Assembly: GCA_040390855.1 (NCBI GenBank) | Contig: JAZJXO010000010.1 | Location: forward strand, 1-64,000 | DNA: 64,000 bases | From: Parvibaculum sp040390855 | Lineage (GTDB): Bacteria > Pseudomonadota > Alphaproteobacteria > Parvibaculales > Parvibaculaceae | Reading direction: 5' to 3' | In this document: in pieces, positions 37,410 to 45,911 of the stretch | Position numbering within the stretch: the stretch's first letter is position 1 | Layout of the letters: every line of letters begins with the position of its first letter | Translations under genes and position numbers: made by a program | Notes under the pieces: model-generated | What the model was told of the DNA's origin: nothing | Databases searched by the model: none | The model's input: the letters and a program-made list of their open reading frames with translations, nothing else

Positions 37410-38186
37410 ATGGCATTTCAAATTTGCGAAAAATGGTTCGACTTCCGCAAAGTGGATGATGACATCACACTGATATGGGAGCCTTATGCCGATCCGCTGA
37501 TCCGCTGCAATATCTGGCATATCAAAGGACGCGAGCAGGACCTGCTGGTGGATACGGGACTTGGCATTGCGAGCCTCAAACATGCCGCGCAGACTTTGTT
37601 CGACAAGCCGCTGCTTGCGCTTGCCACGCATACGCATTACGACCACACGGGCGGCTTCCACGAATTTGAAAACCGCATCGTGCACCATTCGGAAGCGCAT
37701 CTTCTTGAAACGCCATCAGATTTCTCCGGCCTTTACCGCCGCCAGATACCGGACGCGATCATCCGATGCATCGAAGCAAGCGGCTACACGATCCCCGATG
37801 TGCTGGTGACAGCGATCCCGACATCCGGCTTCGATCCTGCGACCTATACGGTGAAGCCTGCACCTGCACACCGCACGGTGTCTGACGGCGATGTGATCGA
37901 CATAGGGCGGCGGCAGTTTTGCGTGTTACATCTGCCCGGACATTCGCCCGGCAGTATCGGTCTGTGGGAAGCCTCAAGCAGCACACTCTTTTCAGGCGAT
38001 GCGATCTATGACGGACCGCTGCTGGATCAACTGCCGGAATCCAATATCCAGCATTATATCGGCACGATGCAGCGCCTGCTGAACCTGCCGGTGCGGGTGG
38101 TTCATGCCGGGCATGATCCGAGTTTTGGACGCGAGCGGCTCATCGAAATTGCACGCGGATTTCTGAGACTGCATGACGCGATCTAA
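37410..38186 (+). CDS. MBL-fold metallo-hydrolase
   Basis: 258-aa metallo-beta-lactamase-fold hydrolase. The zinc motif HTHYDHTGG (H-x-H-x-D-H), a further histidine in LHLPGHSPGSIGL, the aspartate in LFSGDAIYDG and a histidine in VVHAGHDPSFG complete the di-zinc site. No signal peptide, so cytoplasmic. Glyoxalase II, lactonase and similar hydrolases share this fold, so the reaction cannot be named. It is divergent from the aminotransferase. Confidence 0.82.
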   Translation: MAFQICEKWFDFRKVDDDITLIWEPYADPLIRCNIWHIKGREQDLLVDTGLGIASLKHAAQTLFDKPLLALATHTHYDHTGGFHEFENRIVHHSEAHLLETPSDFSGLYRRQIPDAIIRCIEASGYTIPDVLVTAIPTSGFDPATYTVKPAPAHRTVSDGDVIDIGRRQFCVLHLPGHSPGSIGLWEASSSTLFSGDAIYDGPLLDQLPESNIQHYIGTMQRLLNLPVRVVHAGHDPSFGRERLIEIARGFLRLHDAI

Positions 38187-38210
38187 TCTACAACAACAAG
38201 AGGTTCTGAC

Positions 38211-38276
38211 ATGACCCGCCCAACTCTCCTCCTCACGGATGCCGCGCATTTCATCGGTCCGTCTGTTGCCGGATAG
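38211..38276 (+). pseudogene. Remnant of an SDR gene start (21 codons)
   Basis: An AGAGG site, an ATG at 38211 and 21 codons reading MTRPTLLLTDAAHFIGPSVA, then TAG. The sequence looks like the opening Rossmann strand of a short-chain dehydrogenase, and the gene body is absent; a terminator-like hairpin follows immediately. Probably what is left after a deletion, or a spurious peptide. Confidence 0.35.
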
Positions 38277-38279
38277 ACG

Positions 38280-38300
38280 GGGCGCGATTGCATCGCGCCC
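38280..38300. terminator. Hairpin at the end of the VWA gene
   Basis: Perfect 9-bp stem GGGCGCGAT / ATCGCGCCC with loop TGC, ending at the VWA stop codon; no T-run on either side, so termination strength is uncertain. Confidence 0.5.
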
Positions 38301-39931
38301 TAGTTTGACTGTTCGTTGAGGCTCTTAGCGGTCTTGGCCGCGCGCACGAGTTGGACAAATTCGGCGCGAAAGCCATATTCATCTTCCCCGCGCGCACCCT
38401 GCGCCAATGCGCCTATGGCATCGTAATCAAACTTGTCAGACAGATAGGCCGAACCGCGCAGGCGTTCGCCGAAACCTGCAACTGCAAGCGCCCAGCGCGT
38501 CGCTTCCGGTGCTGCATCGATAGAAGCAAGAGCCTGCGACGAGACGGGCTGCGAGATCAGTTTCGATATGGTGCCACCCGGTTTCTTGTAACGGATTTTG
38601 AGAAAAGCGAGTTCGTCGCCCATGGCTTTTGCGGACGGCTCATGCTGATAGCGCAGCGGGTCGGAGGATGCTTTTCTACCACGCGGCGTGATTTCATACA
38701 GCGCGGTCACAGAGACGCCTGAACCGACTTCACCGGCATCAACCTGATCATTGTTGAAATCTTCGCGGTTGAGCATCCGGGTTTCGTAACCGATGAGACG
38801 ATATTCGGAGACCGCCGCCGGATTGAACTCGATCTGGATTTTAACGTCATCTGCAATCGGAAAAAGCGAGCCGGAGAGATCGTCGCGCAGGAGCTTGCGG
38901 GCTTCTTGCATCGTGTCGATATAGGCCGCCGTGCCGTTGCCGGTTTGTGCAAGCGTCTGCATCATCACGTCATTGTAATTGCCGCGCCCGAAACCATAAA
39001 CCGAGAGATAGATGCCGGATTTGCGTTTTTCGGCGATGAAGTCTTCGAGTTTTGCCGGATCGTCCACACCGACATTGAAATCGCCGTCGGTGAGAAGAAT
39101 GACGCGGTTGATGGCTTTGGAATCAAAATTCTCTTCACCGAGCGCGTAGGCCCGCGCCAAGCCTTCGCCACCTGCGGTCGAGCCACCCGATTCAAGAGCG
39201 TTCAGGGCCTCGCGGATTTTGCGTTTGTCCTTGCCCGATGTTGGCGCAAGCACCTCACCGGCAGCACCGGCATAGGCCACGATTGATACATGATCGCCTG
39301 TACCAAGCTGGTCAACGAGAAGGTTCAGCGTTTTCTTCGCGAGCGGCAACCTGTCTTCGCTTTGCATCGAGCCTGATGTGTCGATGAGAAAAACAAGATT
39401 GAGCGGGGGCTGGGTGTCGCGGGGAATGTCGAAGCCCTGCAAGCCGATATGGAGGATCTGGCGGTCACCGGACCATGGCGACGGCACGAGCACGGTCGTG
39501 GCGCGGAAGGGCGTCGCGGCGCTTTCAGGCTTCGCATAATGATAGTCGAAATAATTGACGAGTTCCTCGACACGCACGGCGTCGCGCGGCGGCAGGGTGC
39601 CCTCATTGAGATAGCGCCGCATATTGGCTTAAGCAGCGGTGTCAACGTCGATGGAGAAGGTGGAGACGGGTTCGGTCGCCACGCTTTTGATAGTGTTTAT
39701 GGGTGTGTCGGAATATTTCTCATTTTCCGGCGCGGCTATGCGCTTGGCCATCGGCGCGGGCATGAAAAGCGCATCGCTTGCCGCGAGGCCAGCCTGTATG
39801 CCCCGCATTTCTCCGGCGGGCGCAACGCTTTGGGCCACGGATCGCCTCGCCGCCCCTTCGGGCGAACATGCCGTCAGGGCAAACACCGCCAGGGCGACCG
39901 TGCCGAGCACTGCCGCGGGTGTCGTCTTCAT
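38300..39931 (-). pseudogene. VWA-domain lipoprotein (YfbK-like) interrupted by an in-frame TAA
   Basis: The two halves, 38300-39622 and 39629-39931, lie in one reading frame separated by a single TAA at 39629-39631. The upstream half has a lipoprotein signal with lipobox FALTAC near residue 20 and ends STFSIDVDTAA; the downstream half resumes ANMRRYLNEGTLPPRDAVRVEELVNYF. In YfbK-type proteins this junction reads DTxSYANVRRFL, so the stop replaces a tyrosine codon. The VWA MIDAS motif IDTSGSM is intact. Unless the base is an error, full-length protein cannot be made; no ribosome site favours restart at 39622. Confidence 0.85.
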
Positions 39932-40078
39932 CTGAGTAAACCCCTTGGTTGGAACCTTGTCAGGAGTTGACATCAGACGTTCCGTAGACGGTTTATCTAC
40001 GGCACAATTCGAGCGCCTTTGTGGCCGAACGCATTACCGCTGTGGTCAAGCAAAAATGCAACAGGGGGAAACGAGGGT

Positions 40079-41125
40079 TCAGCTATCTGCGGGGCGGGGG
40101 CGTTTTTTCTTTGTTGCCGATCTGATGTGATGGCTCTGACCCCTGATCCGCGCCCGCGCTTCAGCCGGTGTTTCGGTATTGCCCTGATTTTCGCTGGCGA
40201 GTTTCAGCCAGCGTTGCAAGCGATCAGGATCGAGATCACCTTTCTTGATGGCAGCCTGAACGGCACAGCCGGGCTCCATGTTGTGACTGCAATCGGAGAA
40301 TTTGCAACCGGCCGTCAGTTCAATGAGATCGGCAAAGAGCGTTTCGATGCCTTCGGCATTGTCGCTCATGCTCAGTGACCGCATACCCGGTGTGTCCACC
40401 AGCCAACTGCCGGACGTGGTGCGCCTGAGGCTGCGGGCCGTTGTCGTATGGCGTCCTTTCGCATCATTTTCCCGAATGCCTTGCGTCAGTGTTTCGATGC
40501 CAGCAAGGCCGTTCATTATGGTGGATTTGCCGACACCGGAGGAACCGACGAGCGCCGCCGTTTGTCCGGTTTTGACGAAGGGCAGGAGTTGGTCAAGTGA
40601 AGCGGGATCACGCGCGTCGAGCACGATGACGGGCATGTCGCCCAGAAGACTCCTAGCCTTTGTCCGGTAATCGTCCGCATCCGTCGTCATATCGGCCTTG
40701 GTCAGGACCATGGCGGGCGCGATGGCACTGCTGATGGCCAGCGCCAGATAGCGCTCCAGACGAGCGGGATTAAAGTCGGCGTTGCAGGACGAGACGATGA
40801 GCAGCGTGTCTATATTGGCCGCAATGAGCTGGCGCTTGTCGCCTGATCCCTCGGTGCGACGACGAAGCACGGTGCGGCGCTCAAGCAATGCATGAACACG
40901 ACCGAGTCCGGGGTCACTCAGCACCCAATCGCCGACAGCGAGATCGCCCGCGCGCATCTCCGGCGGCAGGTCGAGCGTCAGATCGCCGTCCGCCGATTTC
41001 GCCAGAACCTGATCGCGGTGAATATCGCTGATCCGCGCAGGCGGGGTGGCCAGCAACGCGTCCGGTCCGGTCTGGTCGCTGAAATGGGCTGACCAGCCGA
41101 GATCGGCGAGGGAAGTCTCTGTCAT
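40079..41125 (-). CDS. rsgA: Small ribosomal subunit biogenesis GTPase RsgA
   Basis: 348-aa circularly permuted GTPase that matures the 30S subunit. G4 (VLTKADMTTDADDY) precedes the P-loop VGSSGVGKSTIMNGL, as expected for the permutation; DTPGMRSL is G3. The C-terminal zinc finger is CKFSDCSHNMEPGC (C-x4-C-x-H-x5-C). An OB-like N-terminal domain is present. A gap of about 100 bases with no feature separates it from the VWA gene upstream in coordinate terms. Confidence 0.94.
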   Translation of the reverse strand: MTETSLADLGWSAHFSDQTGPDALLATPPARISDIHRDQVLAKSADGDLTLDLPPEMRAGDLAVGDWVLSDPGLGRVHALLERRTVLRRRTEGSGDKRQLIAANIDTLLIVSSCNADFNPARLERYLALAISSAIAPAMVLTKADMTTDADDYRTKARSLLGDMPVIVLDARDPASLDQLLPFVKTGQTAALVGSSGVGKSTIMNGLAGIETLTQGIRENDAKGRHTTTARSLRRTTSGSWLVDTPGMRSLSMSDNAEGIETLFADLIELTAGCKFSDCSHNMEPGCAVQAAIKKGDLDPDRLQRWLKLASENQGNTETPAEARARIRGQSHHIRSATKKKRPRPADS

Positions 41126-41268
41126 GCGGGGTGCGCTTTGTTCAGATGTGAGATTCGCCGATGAAAGGCGATGATAGCCGCAGAACAGCGCGAAGTAATT
41201 ATAAGATTATTACCGCGCCGAGCCTGTGACGAGCGCGACGTTTCCCTGTCATTCTGACTTTTTATTGC

Positions 41269-41685
41269 TTAAGGCAGTGCAATGACGGCATCGCCTGCCA
41301 GCGTATGAATGCCGCCATCGGTGACGGCGTTGATTTCGAGCTTCAGGCGCTTCTCGCCTTCGGCTTCATATTTTTCGACAACCTTGCCCGTGCAGATGAC
41401 CTTGGCGTGAACCGGCGTGATCGACGTGAAGCGCACGGCCCAGTGGCGTAGATTTTTCTGCGGTACCCAATTCGTCAGAAGCTGGGCGAGGAAAGCCATC
41501 GACAACATGCCATGGGCAAAAACGTCGGGCATACCGAACTTCTTGGCGAAGTCGATGTCCACATGCATCGGATTGTGGTCACCCGACGCACCACAATAGA
41601 GCGCGAGCGTGTGGCGCGAAATGGCGGCACTCACATGTTCGGGAAGCGTGTCGCCTACTTTGATTTCGGCGTAATTCAGAGACAT
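41269..41685 (-). CDS. MaoC-family dehydratase (hydratase-2 motif)
   Basis: 138-aa hot-dog-fold protein with the R-specific enoyl-CoA hydratase motif YCGASGDHNPMHVDIDFAKKFG, which supplies the catalytic Asp and His. Close behind a second MaoC-like gene, it probably forms a heteromeric enoyl-CoA hydratase. Last gene of the acyl-CoA dehydrogenase-thiolase-MaoC-MaoC unit. Confidence 0.85.
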   Translation of the reverse strand: MSLNYAEIKVGDTLPEHVSAAISRHTLALYCGASGDHNPMHVDIDFAKKFGMPDVFAHGMLSMAFLAQLLTNWVPQKNLRHWAVRFTSITPVHAKVICTGKVVEKYEAEGEKRLKLEINAVTDGGIHTLAGDAVIALP

Positions 41686-41694
41686 GGGCTTCCC

Positions 41695-42138
41695 TCACAC
41701 ATTGCGGACGACGAGGACGGTGCGCGAGACGCCCACGCTTTCGCCTTTTTGATTTTGCGCTTCCGTGTCCTGCACGACGAAGTCGAGCGCGCCGCCTTTT
41801 TTGTCGTAGATGTCGGTGATTTTCGTCTTCATCGTAATCGTGTCACCGGCATAGATCGGCTTGGCATAGGTGAACTGCTGCTCGCCATGAAGCACACGAC
41901 CGATGTCGACGCCGAGACGCCGCAAGATGTTTTCATCGCCCGGTGCCATGCTGTTGAGGCAGAAGAGGAAGGTGGGCGGCGCGGGGATCGCAGGATGGCC
42001 TGCGGCCTTCGCCGCAGACTCATCAAAATAAACCGGATCGGTCTGCCCTGTCGCCTTGGCAAAAAAAGCAAGCTGACCCTTTTCGACATCAACCGAGCGC
42101 GGCTTGGTTTCCAAACCAATGAGTGATTTATCGAGCAT
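41695..42138 (-). CDS. MaoC-like N-terminal dehydratase (FAS1-like)
   Basis: 147-aa hot-dog-fold protein of the MaoC N-terminal/FAS1-like kind (FFAKATGQTDPVYFDESAA, LHGEQQFTYAKPIYAGDTI). It lacks the Asp-His hydratase motif seen in its neighbour, so it is likely the non-catalytic or substrate-binding subunit of a heterodimer, as in HadAB or ChsH1/ChsH2. Three bases separate the thiolase stop from its start. Confidence 0.83.
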   Translation of the reverse strand: MLDKSLIGLETKPRSVDVEKGQLAFFAKATGQTDPVYFDESAAKAAGHPAIPAPPTFLFCLNSMAPGDENILRRLGVDIGRVLHGEQQFTYAKPIYAGDTITMKTKITDIYDKKGGALDFVVQDTEAQNQKGESVGVSRTVLVVRNV

Positions 42139-42141
42139 CCA

Positions 42142-43326
42142 TCAGGCCTTTCCGTAGAGCGTGACGACGCAGGCGCCGCCGAGACCGAGATTGTGCTGGA
42201 GCGCATGGGTCGCACCTTCGACCTGACGCTTGTCGGCCTGCCCCCGCAACTGCCAGACAAGTTCGGCGCATTGCGCAAGACCCGTCGCGCCAAGCGGATG
42301 ACCTTTGGAAAGAAGACCACCGGACGGGTTCGTCACGAACTTGCCGCCATAGGTGTTATCACCATCCCAGATGAATTTTTCTGCCGTGCCTTCGGGCGTC
42401 AGGCCGATGGCTTCATAGGTGAGAAGCTCGTTGGCCGTGAAACAGTCATGGAGTTCGACGACCTGAATGTCCTTGGGACCGACACCGGCTTTTTCGTAAA
42501 CGCGGGTGGCAGCGTCCTTGGCCATGTCATAGCCGATGAGCTTGATCATCGAGTGGTCTTCAAACGTGCTCTTGGTGTCGGTTGTCATGGCCTGCGCCTT
42601 GATCACGACTTCGGCTTTGACGCCGTGCTTTTTTGCAAATTCCGGTGTGCAGACAATGGCCGCCGCCGCACCGCATGTCGGCGGGCAGCACTGGTAGCGT
42701 GTGAGCGGGCCATAGATATGCGGGCTGCCCAGCACTTCTTCGACGCTCAACTGATCCTTGAAAATAGCATAGGGATTATGCTGCGCATGGACGCGGGCTT
42801 TCGATGCAATCTTGGCGAAAGTCTCGCGGCGCGTACCGTATTTGTCAGCATATTCGCGGCCCGCACCACCGAAGAATTGCGCCGCACCGGGAGCGGCCTT
42901 GTCGAATTCCTGAAGCTCGATCATTTCCTTGAACTGGCGTTCCATCGGGCTCGGACGATCATTGAACATCGCGCCAAGGGCACCGGGGCGCATTTCTTCA
43001 AAACCGAGCGCCAGCGCACAATCGACCATGCCGCTTTCGACGGCCTGACGCGCGAGGAAAAGTGCCGATGAGCCGGTCGAGCAATTATTATTGACGTTGA
43101 TGATCGGCACGCCAGAGAGCCCCAGCGGATAGACAGCGGCCTGACCGGCAGTTGAATCGCCATAGACATAGCCGACGTAAATCTGCTCCACCGCTTCAAA
43201 GGGGAGGCCTGCATCCTTGAACGCTGCGGCGGCGGCTTTCGCGCCCATCACATTATAGGTTTCGCTGGTGCCGGGCTTTGTGAACGGGATCATGCCCACG
43301 CCCGCTACGCGCACTTCATTTGTCAT
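42142..43326 (-). CDS. Thiolase / lipid-transfer protein (SCP-x type)
   Basis: 394-aa thiolase-fold enzyme annotated in databases as non-specific lipid-transfer protein. The nucleophile cysteine is in NNNCSTGSSAL, with VELHDCFTANELL and GGLLSKGHPLGATG providing the conserved histidines. Such enzymes cleave the side chains of sterols and branched acyl-CoAs in place of ordinary thiolases. GGGAGAG precedes the ATG. Flanked by MaoC genes and an acyl-CoA dehydrogenase. Confidence 0.9.
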   Translation of the reverse strand: MTNEVRVAGVGMIPFTKPGTSETYNVMGAKAAAAAFKDAGLPFEAVEQIYVGYVYGDSTAGQAAVYPLGLSGVPIINVNNNCSTGSSALFLARQAVESGMVDCALALGFEEMRPGALGAMFNDRPSPMERQFKEMIELQEFDKAAPGAAQFFGGAGREYADKYGTRRETFAKIASKARVHAQHNPYAIFKDQLSVEEVLGSPHIYGPLTRYQCCPPTCGAAAAIVCTPEFAKKHGVKAEVVIKAQAMTTDTKSTFEDHSMIKLIGYDMAKDAATRVYEKAGVGPKDIQVVELHDCFTANELLTYEAIGLTPEGTAEKFIWDGDNTYGGKFVTNPSGGLLSKGHPLGATGLAQCAELVWQLRGQADKRQVEGATHALQHNLGLGGACVVTLYGKA

Positions 43327-43363
43327 TTCGTCTCTCCCTTATTTCGGATAACGGGCCGCAGCA

Positions 43364-44521
43364 TCAAAGCGTGCGGGCGATCAGCATTTTCATCACTTCG
43401 TTTGTACCGGCATAAATCTTCTGTACACGCGCATCCTGATACATGCGGGCAATCGGATATTCGGTCATGTAACCAAAGCCGCCGAAAAACTGGAGGCACT
43501 CGTCGATCACCTTGCATTGCGTGTCGGTCGTCCACCATTTGGCCATCGCAGCGGTCGCGGGGTCGAGATTGCCGTCGAGCAGACGCATCATCAGCTCGTC
43601 AACAAATGTCCGCCCGATCACGGCATGTGTTTTACATTCCGCCAGCTTGAACTGCGTGTTCTGAAAATTCATGATCGGTGCGCCGAAGGCATGGCGCTCT
43701 TTCACGTAGTCGCTGGTGAGTTCCACCGCGCGTTCCATGGCAACAACCGCACCGAAGGAACAGGAGAGCCGCTCCCAGGCAAGCTGCACCATCAACTGTT
43801 TGAAGCCCTGCCCCTCGACCGTGCCGAGAAGGTTCGAGAGGGGCACACGCACATCATCGAAGAAGAGTTCGGATGTATCCTGCGCGTGCATACCGATTTT
43901 TTCGAGATTGCGGCCACGACGAAAGCCCTGAACCTTCGCGGTCTCGACGATGATGATCGACGTGCCTTTGGCACCTGCGGCCGGATCGGTCTTGGCCACA
44001 ACAAAAACAAGACCGGCATTCTGGCCGTTGGTTATGAAGGTCTTTTGCCCGTTGATGATATAGGAGTCACCGTCGCGCTTGGCGCTTGTCCGCACCGACT
44101 GGAGGTCCGAGCCGACGCCCGGTTCTGTCATGGCAATGGCACCGACGAGTTCACCCGACGCCATTTTCGGCAGCCATTCGAGCTTCTGCGCCTCGGTGCC
44201 GTAATTCAACAGATAATGCGCGACGATATTGGAATGGACGCCGTTGCCCGCACCGAAGCCGCCGCCGAGACCGGCACGGGCCGTTTCTTCGGCAATCACC
44301 ACATCATGGGCGCGCGTTCCACCGCCGCCGCCATAGACTTCTGGGATACTGGCGCAGAGAAGCCCCGCCTCGCCCGCCTTGCGCCATGCCTCAAGATCGA
44401 CGACGCCTGCCTCTTCCCATCTTTCACGATGAGGAACCATTTCGCGCTCCAGAAACTTCCGCGCCTGATCCCGGATGATGGAAAGTTCTTCGGTCATCCA
44501 GGGAGAGACATATTTGGTCAC
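43364..44521 (-). CDS. Acyl-CoA dehydrogenase
   Basis: 385-aa acyl-CoA dehydrogenase with all three ACAD domains: AMTEPGVGSDLQSVRTSA (flavin and substrate), INGQKTFITNGQNAGLVFVVAKTDP, and the C-terminal QFFGGFGYMTEYPIARMYQDARVQKIYAGTNEVMK, whose glutamate region fits catalysis. The GTG at 44521 is preferred because AGGAAA lies six bases upstream; the frame is open further. First gene of the beta-oxidation unit, divergent from the TetR gene. Confidence 0.92.
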   Translation of the reverse strand: MTKYVSPWMTEELSIIRDQARKFLEREMVPHRERWEEAGVVDLEAWRKAGEAGLLCASIPEVYGGGGGTRAHDVVIAEETARAGLGGGFGAGNGVHSNIVAHYLLNYGTEAQKLEWLPKMASGELVGAIAMTEPGVGSDLQSVRTSAKRDGDSYIINGQKTFITNGQNAGLVFVVAKTDPAAGAKGTSIIIVETAKVQGFRRGRNLEKIGMHAQDTSELFFDDVRVPLSNLLGTVEGQGFKQLMVQLAWERLSCSFGAVVAMERAVELTSDYVKERHAFGAPIMNFQNTQFKLAECKTHAVIGRTFVDELMMRLLDGNLDPATAAMAKWWTTDTQCKVIDECLQFFGGFGYMTEYPIARMYQDARVQKIYAGTNEVMKMLIARTL

Positions 44522-44594
44522 GGGACGTTTCCTTTGCGGGCGGTTTTTTGGGTGGTTCACCGGTTTTTGTCCGGCTTTTCGGTCTGGCTTATTT

Positions 44595-44616
44595 TTCTAC
44601 TGTCTGGTAAGTAGAA
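44595..44616. promoter_or_regulatory. TetR operator candidate in the divergent promoter
   Basis: Inverted repeat TTCTACT / AGTAGAA with an eight-base centre (22 bp overall) between the divergent acyl-CoA dehydrogenase and TetR genes. A -10-like TAGAAT overlaps its right arm. The size fits a TetR-family dimer site. Confidence 0.6.
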
Positions 44617-44686
44617 TAATGCTCCGGATCGTTGAAGAGTCAAATACTTTTGCAATCCGACCATAAAGAGGAAGACCGGACCGCTC

Positions 44687-45319
44687 ATGGCAGGCAAACC
44701 GAGCGCTAAACAGCCGACCAGTGCCAAATATGACCAGCGTCGTCAGGAAGTGTTGCGGGCCGCCGCGCGCACCTTCAACCGGCTCGGCTTTCACATTGCG
44801 ACGCTTGACGATGTGGCCGAGGAACTCGGCGTAACGAAGCCCGCGCTTTATTATTATGCGAAGAGCAAAGACGAGATCCTGTTCGACTGCGGGCGGATGG
44901 CGCTCGACGCGATGAGCGGGGCGCTCGATAAATCTCTGGTGAGCGAGTTAACGGGCCGCGAACGTCTTGTCAGATTTTTCCGTCTTTATACGGAGGTCAT
45001 CTGCGAAGATTTTGGCCGCTGCCTTGTCCTTACAGAGCCGCGCGACCATATCGCCACATCACGCCGCAAGAGTATAGCAGGACGCCGCAATCTGAACCAT
45101 GCCGTGCGCGAGATGATCCGCGACGGCATCAAGGACGGTTCGTTGCGACAGGTTGATGACCGCGCCCTCTCCATTGCGCTATTCGATGCCTTCAACGGTA
45201 TAGGCCGCTGGTACAATGAAAAAGGCGCGTCGGACCTCCAGAGCATTCTCGACCAGTATTTTTCGATCTTTCTCAAAGGCATCGAGGCCCCCGACACAAA
45301 ACCGGGCAGCAAACGATAA
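44687..45319 (+). CDS. TetR-family transcriptional regulator
   Basis: 210-aa regulator with a TetR HTH (LRAAARTFNRLGFHIATLDDVAEELGVTKPALYYYAKSKDE). The ligand-binding half is divergent. Next to and divergent from an acyl-CoA dehydrogenase-led beta-oxidation unit, it probably represses that unit and itself and responds to an acyl-CoA; this is inference. Confidence 0.88.
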   Translation: MAGKPSAKQPTSAKYDQRRQEVLRAAARTFNRLGFHIATLDDVAEELGVTKPALYYYAKSKDEILFDCGRMALDAMSGALDKSLVSELTGRERLVRFFRLYTEVICEDFGRCLVLTEPRDHIATSRRKSIAGRRNLNHAVREMIRDGIKDGSLRQVDDRALSIALFDAFNGIGRWYNEKGASDLQSILDQYFSIFLKGIEAPDTKPGSKR

Positions 45320-45363
45320 AAAAGATGTGTGACGCGGCGGCGATCTTCTACATTTTGAGGCCT

Positions 45364-45501
45364 TTAGGTGTTTTCGGCCTCTTGCTTGGCAAGTTTCTTG
45401 TTGGCCTGCCGGGCGCGATGCCAGAAGGCACGCTTGGTCCAACGAAGGTGTTTCCACCACTCGCCAGTCGCTACCAGCTGCCCTTTCTTGACGGTCGCCA
45501 T
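45364..45501 (-). CDS. Small Trp-rich protein of 45 residues
   Basis: 45-aa basic protein: ATG at 45501, TAA at 45364-45366, with AGGAGAG eight bases upstream, one of the best ribosome sites in the window. It contains four tryptophans in a short core (GEWWKHLRWTKRAFWHR) and a Lys/Gln-rich C-terminal helix. Similar small uncharacterised proteins occur in alphaproteobacteria, as far as I recall; function unknown. It is convergent with the TetR gene. Confidence 0.75.
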   Translation of the reverse strand: MATVKKGQLVATGEWWKHLRWTKRAFWHRARQANKKLAKQEAENT

Positions 45502-45636
45502 TCCTAAACTCTCCTGTGCTGTACGTAGAACATAGCACGCGAGCAGCCCGATTTCGACCCAGCGTCAAGACCGGCGGATATCAAACCGAGGCACTCCCCA
45601 AAGGCCGGGGCCAAACACCTAGATAACTGTTTCGGG

Positions 45637-45715
<79 letters not shown>

Positions 45716-45911
45716 ACTGGTATCAGCGGAAGGTTTGGGGCCTTCCGGTGGTGGTCACGGCGCTGAAGGCGCGGCGCGACGGAGGCGGAACTTAGAGCAT
45801 GAACCGGCAAAGGGAAAGCCGTTAGCCCCGTGTTTTTTGCGCTTTTTGCAAAAAAGTTCCGCGACGCATTGTCCGTTAAGGGAGCCTCAAACGGGGTTCC
45901 CTTAACAGGTC

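Noticed and set aside
38300..39973. Treating the VWA halves as two independent genes
   Set aside because: They share one frame and the family's conserved motif spans the stop; the second half has no ribosome site.
42193..43071. Long open frame opposite the SCP-x-type thiolase
   Set aside because: Low-complexity translation, no ribosome site. The thiolase on the other strand has intact catalytic motifs.
43517..44614. Long open frame opposite the acyl-CoA dehydrogenase
   Set aside because: The dehydrogenase motifs are intact on the minus strand; high GC bias alone keeps such antisense frames open.
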